Source: Apium graveolens (lineage: Eukaryota > Streptophyta > Magnoliopsida > Apiales > Apiaceae). Taken from it: 64,000 nt of DNA. How positions within the stretch are numbered: the stretch's first letter is position 1; the number at the start of each line of letters is the position of its first letter. Under the pieces are notes generated by a model that saw nothing but the letters and a program-made list of their open reading frames with translations, was not told the origin of the DNA and made no database searches. The position numbers were made by a program, and so were the translations under genes. The DNA lies in NCBI RefSeq assembly GCF_009905375.1, contig NW_027417073.1, positions 26,080-90,079 of the forward strand. The letters are read 5' to 3'. Shown piece by piece: positions 45,661 through 59,400 of the stretch.

Positions 45661-45744
45661 CTTCTGATTAACGTACAAATCTAGATCCTAGACTTTTGTG
45701 TTTCTTTCACTTCTTGAATTTTTTATTCACTCAAAAAATTCATA

Positions 45745-47049
45745 ATGACTACACAAAAAGTTAGAACCGTTAAAATTTCACTTTTCGATAAAGAAAATTA
45801 TGTTATGTGGAAGAAGAAGATGCTACTATTTTTACAAGTTGCTAATCCCAAATATTTGCCAGTGTTAAAGAAGGGTCCAAAAATTCCTATGGTTATTGAA
45901 CCAGAGGTAATAGAAAATGATGTGGTGATCACCAAAGCGAGAACTTATGTGAAAGATCCTGAGGACTTCTCTCCTGTTGAAATAGAAGAAGCCTCCCAGG
46001 ATGCTAGCCTTCAATTAATCTTAGTAGATTCCCTTAATCCATTGATGAATAGACATGTGATGAATTGTAAAGATTCCAAACATATCTGGGAAACTATTGA
46101 TATTATTAATGAAGGCACAGAGGAAGTTAGGGAGAACAAGCTAGAAATCCTAACCTCTGAGTATGAATACTTTAAATCCAATCCAGGGGAAGGAATCACT
46201 GAAGTGTTTGAGAGGTACAATGCATTGATCAACAACCTGAACATTAATGGTAAATACTATTCCATCAGGGAGGTCAACAAAAAGTTCCTCTTAACACTGC
46301 CAACTCATCTCGAACATATAATCACTGCCATAAGAGAAGCAAGAGATCTGAGTGAGATTTCTTTGGAGAGGCTCTATGGTGTGTTAAAGACTTATGAGTT
46401 GGAGCAGGTTCAGCAGAAGGAAGTTTACGGGAAAGGAAGAGTGGTCAGCATGTCTACTGCTCTAGTAGCTGATGAACAACAACAACAACCACAATATCAA
46501 TAACAATCTCAACAGTCAGAAAGAATGGTACAGTCTTCCAAGGTTGAAGATAATGTGATAGTAGCAGAATTTGATCCTCCTACTACAAATCAATCAGGAG
46601 ATAATTATTATTCCTTGGAAGAACTGGAGCAATTGGAGGATGAGTCAATGGCCCTGATTGTCAAGAGATTCTCAAATGTCAGATTCAAAAGGAATCCCAA
46701 GTTCAAGTACAAGTCCAACTACAACAGATTCCAGAAAGGTGGATCTTCATCCTCTAACACCAGCAGTGGTGGGTATAAAACAACAATGGTTGATCGAAGC
46801 ACCATTCGATGTTTCAACTGCAATGAGTTGGGACACTTTGCCACAGAATGCAGGAAGCCAAAATAAGCAAGGAAGAACTCTTACGATTCTAATCAAAAGA
46901 GTAAATCTGAAAGGGCTTACCTGGCAAAGGGAAGAAGCTGGGATGATACTGACAATGAAGATGAAGAAGTTGAGAATCTTGCTCTCATGGCTAGTGATGC
47001 AAACACCTCATCGTCAAGAAAAGAGGGCATTAAATAGGTACAACCGATA
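45745..47049 (+). pseudogene. gag: Element E gag, short form
   Basis: The ATG at 45745 opens 252 codons, then in-frame stops occur at 46501 (TAA), 46864 (TAA) and 47035 (TAG); no frameshift. Capsid-like region: YVMWKKKMLLF, SKHIWETID, FERYNALINNL, KKFLLTLPTHLEHII. One zinc knuckle CFNCNELGHFATEC near 46811. It passes almost directly from the Asp/Glu-rich segment and a Ser run (TSSSRKEG) to the protease, so it lacks the coiled-coil and second zinc-finger extension found in A and B. Confidence 0.9.
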
Positions 47050-50000
47050 GTGTGGATTCTTGACAGCGGATCATCAAGACATATGACCGGAGATAGAGCC
47101 CTGCTATCAAATGTGGTTGAGAAAGCTGGCCCAGTGGTTACCTTTGGAGATAATAGCAAAGGTTTAACGGAGGGATATGGCTGTTTGCTAGATGGAAATG
47201 CTATCATTGAAAATGTGTATGTTGTGCAAGGACTTGAACACAATCTGCTTAGCATTAGTCAGTTCTGTGATAACGGCTACAATGTTTTATTCGACAAGCT
47301 GAAGTGTCAGATTCTGCACAAGAAAAGTGAAAAACCCTCCTTAATGGGAATCCGGAAAGGAAATCTGTTCGTAGCTGACATGAACTTTGGAAGCAATCCT
47401 GAAGTCAATTGCTTCTATGCAAAGGCATCGTCAGATGAGAGTTGGCTATGGCACAAGAGACTTTCTTATCTCAATTTCAAAACAATGAATTCTCTTGTAA
47501 AAAGAGAATTGGTAAGAGGTCTGCCTCAGCTGGAATTCTTTCCAGAAGGACTATGTGAGGCTTGCCAGAAAGGAAAGTCAAAGAAAGCAAGTCACAGAGG
47601 CACTGACACATCTTCCATAACTGGTGTTCTGCAATTATTGCACATGGATTTATTTGGACCAGTTAATGTCCTTTCGATGTCAAAGAAGTGTTACTGTCTT
47701 GTGATAGTTGATGACTATTCCAAGTATACGTGGGTTTTATTTCTTCACTCTAAGGATGAAACACCACAAGTTGTGATTGATCATATCAAAATGATTGAGT
47801 TAGATTCTAACGTCCCTGTTAGAGCAATAAGGTCAGATAATGGAACATAATTCAAGAATTTACTTCTCAATGGATTCTGTACAAACAAAGGGATTACCAG
47901 ACAATTTTCAGCTCCTAGAACCCCTCAGCAAAATGGAGTGGTAGAAAGGAAGAATCGTACATTGATTGAAGCTGCAAGAACGATGTTAAGTGAATCAGGT
48001 CTTCCAATGTACTTTTGGGCTGAAGCTGTCAATACTGCATGTTATACTCAGAATCGAACTCTAATCAACAAAGACTTCATGAAAACTCCTTATGAGATTT
48101 TGAATGAACAGAAACCTTCTATCAAATACTTTCATGTATTTGGTGCCAGATGCTTCGTGCTCAAGGATGGAGATGAGCGTCGTGGTAAATTCGAGGCAAA
48201 GGCATATGAGGGTATTTTTGTTGGATATGGAAGAAGATCATACAGAGTGTATATCATTGATCAACACAAAGTAACTAAAAGTGTCAATGTTACATTTGAT
48301 GACACTAAACTCCCTAGTATCCAAACTGAAGATCCTTCTGAGAAACTGAAATTTGATGATATGTCAGATTCAGAATCAGAACATGGTCAAGAACCTGAGG
48401 TTGTTGCTGTGAAGAACCTGTTAATCATGATGATACTCAAGGTAATAGTGATGGAAACTTTGGCAACAATGGAGATACCACTGCTACTGACGGAGAATCT
48501 TCAAGTCAACATGGCAACAACTCAGGGGGAGATGCTAAAGGATCATCTAGTAGGACACAACATCACAATGAATTTCAAGGCGAATCATCAAGATCAAATC
48601 TTCCAAGACAGAATGTCTGGAATAAAGCTCACCCTTTTGAGTTGATTATTGGTGATCCAGATGTTGGAGTCAGAACTAGACGTGCTACTCAAAATGAGTG
48701 TCTGTTCTCAGGATTTCTTTCTGAGATGGAACCTAAGAAGATTGAAGAAGCACTAACTGATCCAGATTGGGTGATTGCTATGCAAGATGAACTCAATCAG
48801 TTTAAAAGTCAACAAGTCTGGAAACTGGTACCTAGACCTACACACAAGAAAGCTGTTGGTACTAGGTGGGTATTCAGGAATAAACTAGATGAAGATGGTG
48901 TAGTTACAAGAAACAAGGCAAGACTGGTAGCAAAAGGGTATTCTCAAGCTGAAGGCATTGATTATGGTGAAACCTATGCTCCAGTGGCTAGACTTGAGGC
49001 CATCAGGATATTTCTGGCATTCGCAGCATTCTCAAACTTTAAAGTTTATCAAATGGATGTCAAGAGCGCCTTTCTGAATGGAAAGCTGGATGAAAAGGTA
49101 TATATAGAGCAACCTCCTAGTTTTGAAGATCCAGATCATTTGGATTTTGTCTTCTTTCTTTTCAAGGCTATCTATGGGCTAAAACAGTCTCCAAGAAAAT
49201 GGTATGACACCCTCTCTGAATTTCTTATTGAAAATAGCTTTATTAGAGGTGTCATAGACAAAACTCTCTTTTCTAAAAAACATAAGAATGATACTATATT
49301 AGTCTAAGTCTATGTGGATGATATAATATTTGGGTCTACTAATGATAATCTCTGTAAGAGATTTGCTAAGTTATTGCACAGCAAGTTTGAAATGAGCATG
49401 ATGGGAGAGCTGAAGTTCTTTCTTGGATTACAAGTAAATCAAAGGTTAGATGGAACATTTATTTATCAATCCAAGTATCTCAAGGAACTCCTCAAAAAGT
49501 ACAATCTAGAGGATTCTGCATCAGCAAGGACTCCATCAACTACAGCTGTCAAGCTTGGACCATGTGAAAACTCCATTAAGGTAGATGTCACAAGCTACAG
49601 AGGTATGATTGGCTCGTTACTCTATCTTACTGCAAGTAGACCAGATATTATGTATGCTACATGTTTATGTGCAAGGTTCCAAGCGGATCCTAGAGATATT
49701 CATCTCGTTGCTGTTAAACGAATCTTAAGATATCTTAAGGGAACACCAAATCTAGGTATTTGGTACCCTAAAGAATCTGGTTTTAACCTTGTTGGATATA
49801 CAGATTCAGATTACGCAGGAAGTGTTGTTGATAGGAAAAGCACCTTAGGAAGTTGTCAATTCCTAGGAAGCAGGCTAGTCTCATGGTACAGCAAGAAACA
49901 ACAAACAGTTTCCAACTCAACGGCCGAGGCTGAATATATTGCTGCTGGAAGCTACTGTGCTCAGATCTTGTGGATTAGGAACTAGCTACGAGACTATGGC

Positions 50001-50261
50001 TCTGTATTGAACAAAATTCCTATTTTATGTGACAATACAAGTGCAATAGCCATCACCAACAACCCTGTGCAGCACTCGAGGACAAAGCACATTGACATCA
50101 GGTATCATTTTATTAGAGAGCACGTCATGAGTGGTACTGTTGAACTATTTTTTGTTCCAACAGAAGAACAAATAGCAGATATTTTTTCTAAACCACTTGA
50201 TGAATCCACATTTACCAGATTAGTTGGTAAATTGGGCATGTTGAATAGTTTTAGTGATTAA
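47050..50261 (+). pseudogene. pol: Element E pol: protease, integrase, RT, RNase H
   Basis: Protease LDSGSSRHMTG at about 47060. Integrase zinc region 47445-47580, core motifs HMDLFGP and RSDNGT followed by a TAA at 47848 in place of the usual Glu, then QQNGVVERKNR. A one-base frameshift lies near 48405-48412. RT: KSAFLNG at about 49060; a TAA at 49305 sits two codons before YVDD (49311-49322). RNase [21 protein letters not shown], then TAG at 49983. The end is at 50261 after ADIFSKPL. The usual copia domain order is complete, but the copy cannot be translated as one protein. Confidence 0.92.
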
Positions 50262-51507
50262 TTTAGTTAATATCTGAGATCTGTTCTTGAATGAATTTAC
50301 AAATGAATTTTTCATAAATGAAAAATTCATTTGCAAATTTATTTAATCATTCTATCATATGTCTTGCTTATTTCTATGGAATTTTTTATTATCTTATCTT
50401 ATTTATTTACTCAAATTGTTAATTTTAATGTCTCAGAATATTTTATTTTCTCTAAAAATATTTTTCTATGAATTTAAGTTGTTAAAATTCAAAAGAAATC
50501 TATTTTTGGACTGAAAATATTATTATCTCTGAAATATTTTAATTATTTTAATTATGTAAATATTTTCTGCCATATTCATTTCAGTTTTCTGTAATTGTAA
50601 TATTTTATATATTTTTTGTTTATCTTTATGTTTTTTTAAACAGTTTTTATGTTAATTATTCAGTATATTTAAAATACTTAATTTATTTTATACTAGAATG
50701 ACAATCGGCAAGACAATTAAATTGTCCTGCTGAAAGTCGTTCCAGTACTAATACTTGTTTTATTTAATCAGTTTAATTTTATAACTGGCAAGACAATCGG
50801 TATGACTATTGATTGTCATGCCAGTAATAAAATTAATATCAGATATATTATGTTTTATTTTGTACTGGTATGACAATCGGTATGACTATCAGATTGTCAT
50901 ACCAGTTATATATATTTAGTATTTATTATTTTTATTACTCCTATTTCTTTTATTTTCTAATTTGTTTTTGCCTTGTAAGACTATCGGTATGACAATCGGT
51001 GAGACAATCCCGGATTGTCATACCAGTTATACTACTTAACCTTTTTTTGTGTGTGTTTTAAGTTTCATCAGTTCATTCTCTTTGTTTTTCAAAAATTTCA
51101 ACAGTTTCTCCTTCTTTCTCTCTCTCTCTTCGATTCAACCACAGTCACCATTGTTTCTTGCTCGAGTTTTTACTCAGCATACAAAAATCATCACTCCTGT
51201 GATATATACATACAAGTATATACATACAGAAGTGCTGTTGGATTTTTGTTAAAAAATCAATTCAATCAAAATCAGTTTCTGTTTTTTGATTTTGGGTATT
51301 TTTAATTTTAATTTCAATTTCTGTTTTGTGTCTTTTGGTTTTTCAAATCTGTGTTTGTGAGTTAGGAATTTTAACGAGATACATACCTGTCTAAATTTTT
51401 CGATTATAATTAATTTAATTCGAATTATTAAATTAATTTAATTAATTCAAATTTTCTTAATATTATTCTTAAAATTCTGAAAGTGTGTGTCTTATTATTA
51501 TTTTAAA
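50262..51507 (+). other. Element E pol-ORF2 spacer and ORF2 leader
   Basis: AT-rich and non-coding. It includes LTR-like palindromes at 50697-51028 (listed separately) and a pyrimidine-rich leader-like stretch (CTCTCTCTCTTCGATTC, about 51118-51140). A TATA-like run TATATATTTA occurs near 50907-50916. No copy of the small coiled-coil ORF of A and B was found. Confidence 0.55.
50697..51028 (+). repeat. LTR-like palindromic repeats upstream of element E ORF2
   Basis: Four hairpin-forming units built from GACAATCGGTATGAC with inverted partner GATTGTCATACC: 50697-50742, 50786-50822, 50866-50906 and 50974-51028. The third has perfect arms (GGTATGACAATC / GATTGTCATACC). The same core GACAATCGGTATGACAAT occurs twice in each LTR of this element and not in elements A, B or D. 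Confidence 0.85.
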
Positions 51508-54500
51508 ATGGCTCTCAATTTCCAAATTGTCGTGCATAATCAGGTTGGTTATTTTAATCCGAAAAAATGTGATGTTGAAAAATTTAAGCCTTGGATTAGA
51601 TTTTTAAATGACCATTCGATTGTTAGCTCTGCTATTAAATCAAATGTGATTTTAAATGTCGATCTTCTTAGACTGATTTGCACAACCTCTACTGTGGCCG
51701 ATGATTCAAAATCTTTTTCATTCACCGTGGCAAACACACAGTATGTAGTTGATGAATCAGTCATCAATCAGGCGTTAAATTTTCCATTGGACAATTTCTG
51801 TAATTTACCCTCTGAAAATGATATCACAAACTTTTTCCATGCTATTCACTATCAGGGGGTGATCAATTTAACCAAACTTTCTAAATCCAATTTGGTGTCT
51901 GAATGGGATATTTTCTTCGATACACAAATCACTTCCACTCTGCAGTATATTGGTCTTGCGGTTGTTTTCAATCAAAGGATCAATTTTGGCAAACTACTTT
52001 TTCCCATTCTCTTGAGACGTCTCACTACTGCTTTACGTGATCATTCTACAAATCGTAGGGTATCATGTTACTATGCTCGTTTTCTCATGCTTATAGCAGA
52101 TCATCTTCTCACACCTGAACACAAAGCCCTTTTTGCTAACTCTGCAGTAACCGAACCCCCTCCAGTAAGCAAAAAGATTTACACCCGCCAAGACACAACC
52201 TTCAAATTCATGCAAGTTCCAGTACTTGTATCTGCTTTCATGGCCACTTATATTCCTTTACCTATTTTCAATCTTCCCGGTCATGAACAGCATCCTCAAC
52301 CTCCAGTGGTTCAAGCCACCCAGGCTCCTCCAACATCAGATGCTCTTCCATTACAGGTAGTAATTCCTCACTCTCACTCCATTCCTACTTCTGTTGAAAG
52401 ACCCTCAGTGGTTGATAGGGCTGACCATGAAGTTGTAGAACCACAGCTTCAATCCCAGGTCATAGAGCCAAACACAGAGTCACATACTATCTCAACCTCT
52501 CCCCCACTGTCTAAAATGTTACCCAGAAGATTAATAGGAAGTAGTGCATTGTTAAATGTGAGTGAACCCTCAGCTCTGCCTCCTCCAAAGAAAAGAAGAA
52601 CTTATACTGAGGCATCTGAAAGCCCATCCTTGTCCTCCCAACAGGACATGGACTTTGAAATGGCCGATGAACAGTTACTAGAGACATTCTCTCAACAGGA
52701 TGAATCTATTGAAATTCGCCATAGGGCCATGGCATCTTGTACTGAGTCAAGCACAATTCCATTACTCACAATGGAACCATACATACCCATAGATGATACT
52801 CAGGACACAGAGCGAGGAGTGCACATAGAGTCTGTTACAGTGCCTGCCATAGTTACGGCAGAAGAGCAGTCACATGCTTCTGAGGGAAAATCTGACTCTC
52901 AGCCACCCTTAATAGAGTCATTTTCTCCCCTCCCAGATCAAACACCTCTGGCTCCCTCACGGGATTCTCCACTCGCAGATTTATCTGGAGAAAGTGGAGG
53001 GCAACTCGGTCAATCTATCCCTGAAGCAATTCAGACATCTATTTCACATGAAATGATAGGTTTGACTGAGGATCGGGACTCGCGAATTCCCATTGCATCA
53101 CCACTGACCTCTCTTGAAGAGCCTAGGGTGATTTTAACTACAGGTACAGAAGAACAGCAACAGGAAGACTCCTCACGAGCAATTATATTGAGAGAAACAC
53201 AAGCACGTGAGGTGAGTGAACCAAACACGAGTGAAATTCAGGTGAGAGCACACACAGACACTGATACTGTAAACCTGTTAGCTCAAATTGCTGCTCTAAA
53301 AGAAGAACTTGCTAAAAGCCAAGCTGAAGCTCAAGCATTCAAAGCACAAGTGGTTGAACGGTCTTCTTCTTCCACCTCTGTCAACAATCAGCTGGCACTC
53401 ATAAGAAATGATATCTCAGATCTCAAGAACACTGTCACACCAAAGCTCAATTCCATTCAGGAAACTCCAACTTTATCATCTGATGACATTTCTAAATTCT
53501 GCTCTCTACATACAAGGATGACTTCTCTTGAAGATTTGGTTGAAATGAATCATTCACTGGATTCCTCCAGATTTCTGAAGATAGAGACAGGTATGGAACA
53601 TCTGAATGAAGGGATGAAGCACCTGTCCTACATGATCAAAAATTCTCACTGTCCCAATGAAGAACAAAGGACTTACTTTGAAGGGCCGTCTGGTGGAGGC
53701 TCAGGCTCGGGAGGTGATGGAGGTCATGGAGGATCTAAGGGAAAGTCCGTAGAGGATCCCTCAACTAAGGGGGAGAAGAAAGGGAGTAGTGGAAAGGGGA
53801 AAGAAAAAGATACCTCTGCTGGAGACAAAGGAAAGGCTGATGATGTCTACTACAGTGGAGAACATGATGACTTTGACATTTTTGACATTCCCACTGAACC
53901 AGTCTTGGAAGATAAAGATGGTTTATTTGAAGCTGAAGAGGAAAGTGATTTTGGAGATTGGGAAGAGGAAGCTACAGTGGATCCTATCTTTGAGAAAGAG
54001 TTTCAGCAGCAGCAGTCAGAGATGAAAAGAAAAGAAGCTGAACTCAAAAAGGTCTCCCAGATCATTGACATGAGAAAAGACATACAATGAACAGAAACTC
54101 TTCAAAAGCAACGTCTTCATGACATTAAGGCTCAAGAAAGGAGAAGAGATGTCAGACTGAAGATTGGTGAGAAATGGGATGAAGCTAGGAGAGTACTTGA
54201 TATGCCTCAGCTGAGCACTAACAATGATAGACAGTTCCTACATCTTCTTGACAAGCTGGAAATCTCAAATCCTAACAATGACATGTACATGAATGCTATC
54301 AAGACTGAAGTCTCAAGGATCACAGCTTCTTTTGATAGATCCCTAAATGAGATGAGCATTTTTGTATATTGTCAGAGTGAAGGATCTTTCAAGGTGTCAC
54401 TTCATTTGTTTAAGAATCGTTCTTTGTCAGAGATTTGGGTTCTTCTCAACAAGGTAAAAAGAAGCTCAGAATTGAATGAAGTTCTTCGAGAAAGGCTTAA

Positions 54501-54876
54501 AGAGTTTGCCAGCAGGGCTAGTCCTCAAGTGGTCAACAATCCTCATCAGGTGAGATTCTTTAAGTCTGATTGTCTTCAAATCTGTCAGCTAGATGTACAA
54601 TCTCTTAAAGACTACTCAGCTAAGCATCTGGTCTGGATGGAACATCATTTAAGAACTGCTGGATACTCATCCATGTTGAAGACTCAAGCTGCTGATTTGA
54701 TTCAAGCTTATTGTGAAAAGAATATTAAAAGGTACAATCAGATCAAGAATAAGCTGAAGTCAGTTGGATTTCAACCAGTCAGACCAGCAAGCTTCACTTC
54801 AGAAAAGGATCGTGTCTTTGACAAAGAGTTGCTTCAAGATTTAGAAGAAGGTGAAGTCAGAAGAGAAGACAACTGA
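51508..54876 (+). pseudogene. Element E ORF2, one nonsense codon from intact
   Basis: The frame runs about 1120 codons from ATG at 51508 (MALNFQIVV), with one TGA at 54088 where CGA is the likely original. N-terminal folded domain about residues 1-240, including EWDIFFD (132-138) and YYARFLMLIADHL, shared with ORF2 of element B. A long Pro/Ser/Thr/Glu-rich region has an NLS-like PPPKKRR (KKRR at 361-364). A coiled coil follows about 590-620 (LKEELAKSQAEAQAFKA), then Gly-rich GGGSGSGGDGGHGG (about 729-742), an acidic segment, a Lys/Glu helix near the stop, and a C-terminal helical domain. No signal peptide; one moderately hydrophobic stretch (VPVLVSAFMATYIPLPIF) is not conserved in B. Occupies the env-like position of SIRE elements; function unknown. 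Confidence 0.8.
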
Positions 54877-55124
54877 AATCAATTAGCTCAAAACTCAATG
54901 TAATATGATTAGAGCTTTATGAATCAAGATAGTCTAATGTAGTTATATGTTCAGGCTAGAGGAACATCTATCTTGTATTCACTTGTAAATTTCTTTTGGA
55001 ATCTGGAAAATGTTAAATATAATCCAGAACTTTTCTGCTATTTACTTTGCATTACTGTTTATATCTTTTTCTTATTTGTTAGTTGAGTTATCCTCTAGGT
55101 ATTTGTTGTTATTGTCTAACAAGC
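54877..55124 (+). other. Element E 3' untranslated region
   Basis: Short non-coding stretch between ORF2 stop and the polypurine tract. Nothing else seen. Confidence 0.6.
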
Positions 55125-55138
55125 AAATAGGGGGAGAT
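55125..55138 (+). other. Element E polypurine tract
   Basis: AAATAGGGGGAGAT directly before the 3' LTR. Confidence 0.9.
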
Positions 55139-56474
55139 TGAAAGGCATATGGCATAGCCTATTTGTATATTCGAGGATTTAACTCAACTCAAATAAGAAT
55201 GTAATAAGTAAATAGTGGATCTATCGTCAGAGAGATCTCACAAAGTAACATCTGTCAAAGGGTTAAGAAACATTATTCATCTACAGACTTGAAGACTTAA
55301 TTCACTGGAAGAAGCTCAAGAAATTGATCAAGCCTCAGTGATATAAATCAAGATTGTGGATTTAACCAAGTGATAGAGATCTCGTCAGGGTATCAATTAA
55401 TTACAAGGATTTAGTCTGAAGAAAATCAAAGTCAAGACGTGAAGAAACATCACGGAAGTTAGTCACTCATGAACCAGACAGTACATCGAGTGTCAACGTT
55501 GAAGTGGTGGAATTGATTCATATATTTCAGTGATTTCAGAAGTTTTACAGGAGAATGGATGCTGCTCAAGATTAGTATTAACTCTCTATTAATTAATTAA
55601 GTCATATAATTTAATTAAGAGAATAAATCATATCTGCAAAGATTAATTTATTTTATTAATTGAATTAATTGATTAATTAATTCAGAATTAATATTAAGGT
55701 TTTTCAGGATTTTAATTGATTTAAAATCTGTTATTAATTCTCAAAGACAACTGATTGTATTAGTATGACAATCGGTATGATAATCAATAGTCATACCGAA
55801 AGTCATGCTAATTCAAAAGGATTGTCTTATCAGATTTTTTATTACATTAAAATCTATTATTAATTCAGTAAGACAATCTGATTTTGAACTTCTATGACAA
55901 TCGGTATGACAATTGATAGTCATACCGAAAGTCTTGCTAGTTCATTCTGATTGTCTTGCCAGCTCAAAGAGATTGTCATGCCAATACATTCTACTCGACT
56001 GTTGGATTAAATAAAAGCAGCAGAAGACATTCAAAAGATAATAAACATACAGAACACACAAGTCAAGAGAAAAAGAAGCAGAAAACAAAGGCACAACATT
56101 TCATTTTTCATCTGCTTTCTTCAAGATTAAATTTCTAGATTGTAAAGTTAAATCCAATCACTAGAAATCTTTATCTTGTTATTGTGTATCAATCTAGCGG
56201 ATTAAAATCCCTAGAACTTAATCTCAAATCGCATTTAGCATTTGATCTTTTAATTGCAAAATAGAAAAAGTTCATGTCGAATTTATTCTAGATTTGTAAT
56301 AATTGATTTGAGATTAATCCTTGTAATCGATACCGTAGTTGTAACACCTTTCAAGTTTAATAAAAGTTTTATTTAACTTGAATTTTGTTTCACATTTTTA
56401 TTCCGCATTTTATTTGATTAAACGGTATTGTTTGCATTCAACCCCCCCTTCTACAAACAAATTGGGACCTAACA
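55139..56474 (+). repeat. Element E 3' LTR
   Basis: 1336 bp, matching 44307-45646 with about 15 substitutions or single-base indels seen by eye, for example in homopolymers near 56258 and 56318. The two palindromic units are retained. Confidence 0.94.
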
Positions 56475-56479
56475 CAGTT

Positions 56480-59400
56480 CTACAGCGCTCATGGCCAATT
56501 TGGGGTATGAGAAGAGTTTGGCTAAGCTTGGACAATTGAAACAAGCTCATATCAGAAAGGAATGGAGCTTTTTCTTCGACTGCATCATTAAAGCCTTCGG
56601 GAATAAGTGTTCCAACTTTGATGCCATTCCAATAATGAGTCAGCACATCGGGTATGCTATTATTAACCAAACTCATTTTGATTTTGCAATTGCTGTGCTA
56701 GGTTTTATAGGGGATAGGATGACAGAGGATAGGAATGTTGTCTACTTTGCTAGATTCTGTCAGCTTATATATAATTTCTGTTGTGCTGATGAACCCCAAC
56801 CTACTACTGACTTATATACACCCTTTAAACTTGCAAAACGGGCTTTTAATGACTTGGTAAATGCCGACCTTAAGAAAATGGCGGTTATACCTTTACAGAT
56901 TCCTCAGTTTGTAAAACAGATCCTGGTAAATGCTGATCCTAAAACTTATAGATCTGTTTATCCTGATGTTCAACCTACCACCACATCCCAAACACCACAC
57001 CAACCATCAGAACATACCACACATACATCTATACCTCAACCCTCTCTCAGAACATATCTCAAAACTTATCTCACACCTTCACAAACAGCTCAACCCTCAT
57101 CCTTAGCACCTACTGTGAAGCCTTCATCTTCCAAGCCCAAGAGGACAAAGACTGTTCCTCAGACACCACAGAAGAGAAGGAGGATTGTTCTGAGAGATGA
57201 GTCTGATAGTGAGGAACAGGTTTCTGCATCAGAACCTGTTGTTAAAGAAGCTGAGAAGGTCCCTTCTCAGAAGGATTCTGGAATTGGAGGATCTAAGCTT
57301 CTCAAAAGGCTTAGAAGAATGACTTCTGCTGAACCTCCCAAGGAATCCTCACCTTCAAAGAGATACAAGAAACAGAGAGCTAAAAGGCTAGCTTCAGATG
57401 ATGAGGAAGCAGCAGCTAAGGAAGGAGAACAAGAATCTCTGATCTCAAAAGAACCAGAATTTGTTGAAGCTACTGCATCTCCCTCTCCATTGTCCCCAAC
57501 TAAGGAAGCTGCTACAGACAAGGAAAACACACCATCTGTGTCTCCTGTACATGAAACTGTATCTCCTGTAGACCCAGGCACAAGTGCTGAAATTGATATT
57601 CACAACCTGGTTATGCCTGAGGTTCTCTACTTAGAAGCTCCAACAGCAATTACTCCATCAACAACACCTTTACTGATGCTACTCAAACTCCAGAATTGTC
57701 TATAACACCTTCTCTGCATCTAGATGTTGATGATCAGAATATAGGTGAACATCAGGATGTGGCTGTTGATCAGAACTTGGAAACAGATCAGCATTTAGAG
57801 AATGATGATGAAGCTTCAATTGCTTCTCATACTGTTGTTTTATCAGAAGATGCTGATTCTGTCAGTTCTGATGCTGCAAAATGCTGTTACTACTGGTGAT
57901 GCTGCTATTAATGCAGATGCTGATGAAGCTAGTCCTTCAGGACATGCACCTCAACAAACTGTTCATAAATTGAACTAGTTGAGAAGTTTGTTACAAGAGC
58001 AGCACCAGTACCTTGGAGTGAAAACTCCTAGAGGACAGGAGTGACTAAGGAATGGAACTCAGTCACCTTTGTTCCATCTGAAAAGATTCTTGCTGAGCAC
58101 TTGGCAAAAGCTGATGAAATGTTAATTAATGATGATTTCAAGACACAGCTTCGAGTCACTGTATTGAGTACTAGACATCTGCAAGGTCCCCATTCAACAA
58201 CTCATGCAGAATTACATAAAATTCAGGAAGAATTGCTCAAGCAAGAAACGACTAAGAAAATTGATAAGAAAAAATTCTTCCAACCTACCTTTGACAGAGT
58301 TGCTTACATAGAGAAGACCCAAGAGAAGCAACAGTCTTAGATTGATGATATTTTGAAAAATCAAGCTTCTCAGCAATCTCAACTTGATGAAATCCAAGCC
58401 TCAGTGGAATTGCTTGTTTCTCTTCTCTTATCCGTTGATGCCAAAAAGGGGGAGAAAGTAATTAAGTCCAAATGCAAAACTGATCAGACACTGAAGGGGA
58501 AGGATGATGAAAAAGATGACCAGGGAAATTCTGGAATGGGTGGAGGTCATGGTTAAGGTATAAGTTTCTCATCAAGAAGAACTGAAATTACAAGTCACAG
58601 GACAAGTTCTGATGCTGGAAAAAGAATTACTTCTGCTACTGGTAAAAGGATAAGTTCTGATGAACTTTTGGATCTTGATGAAGAATTATCAAGACAGTTA
58701 TTTCTTAAGGAGAATCCAGGAATGGACTTTGAGAGTCTAATGGAAGAAGAAGCTAGACTTAAGTCAGAAAAAGTCAAATCTAAATCTGAAGCTTCTGTTG
58801 GTAAAAAGAAACTTCCAAAGGCCAAAGGCATTATGATAAAAGAGAGAACAAATCCTGAAGCAACCAAGGCTAAATCATAATTGCAGATAGATCCAAGGTC
58901 CAAGGGCAAAGAGAAAGTTGGAGAACCTATTAAGGTTTATGTGCCTCCTGTGAATGAAGAAATTACTGTTGAAGATGCTGATCTTGCTCTGACTTCAAGA
59001 AAAATTTCTAAGACAACCTCTGACATGGCTCAAGTTGTTCAGAGTAAAGATATAGTTAGTTCTGATATCTCAAAGAAGCAAGTAACCTCTGACAAAGCTC
59101 AAGTTAACTTGATATCAGAAGATAAATCAAAGGAAACCTCTGACATTGCTCATGTTAAACCTTCAAAGTTACTCCTACCAGGATTCACCAAAGCCAAACA
59201 GACTCAACCTTTGAAGACTGCTGTAAGTGGTTTTGAAGCAAGAGTGGTTACTGGAAAGGAAGCAAGAGATAAATCTGGATTGGGTAGTGCTGATGAAAGA
59301 AGAATACAGAACACAACCAATGATCCAACTTCCTTAAGTGAACCAGGTATTGGGGCAACTCCTGAAAGATTGAATCAACTAGAATCTGTACAGATGGTTT

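Larger units (their letters stand above)
44307..56474 (+). mobile_element. Element E: SIRE-lineage copia retrotransposon
   Basis: 12.2 kb, with LTRs at 44307-45646 and 55139-56474, tRNA-Met primer site, polypurine tract and a perfect target duplication CAGTT at 44302-44306 and 56475-56479. Inserted into ORF2 of element B. Order: short gag, pol, spacer with LTR-like palindromes, long ORF2. By eye the LTRs differ at about 15 positions (near 1%), so it is one of the youngest insertions here. Gag-pol has six stops and one frameshift; ORF2 has a single stop. Confidence 0.95.

Noticed and set aside
51508..54876. Calling ORF2 a viral envelope gene
   Set aside because: No signal peptide or conserved membrane segment is visible, and NLS-like and coiled-coil features point elsewhere; only the position is env-like.
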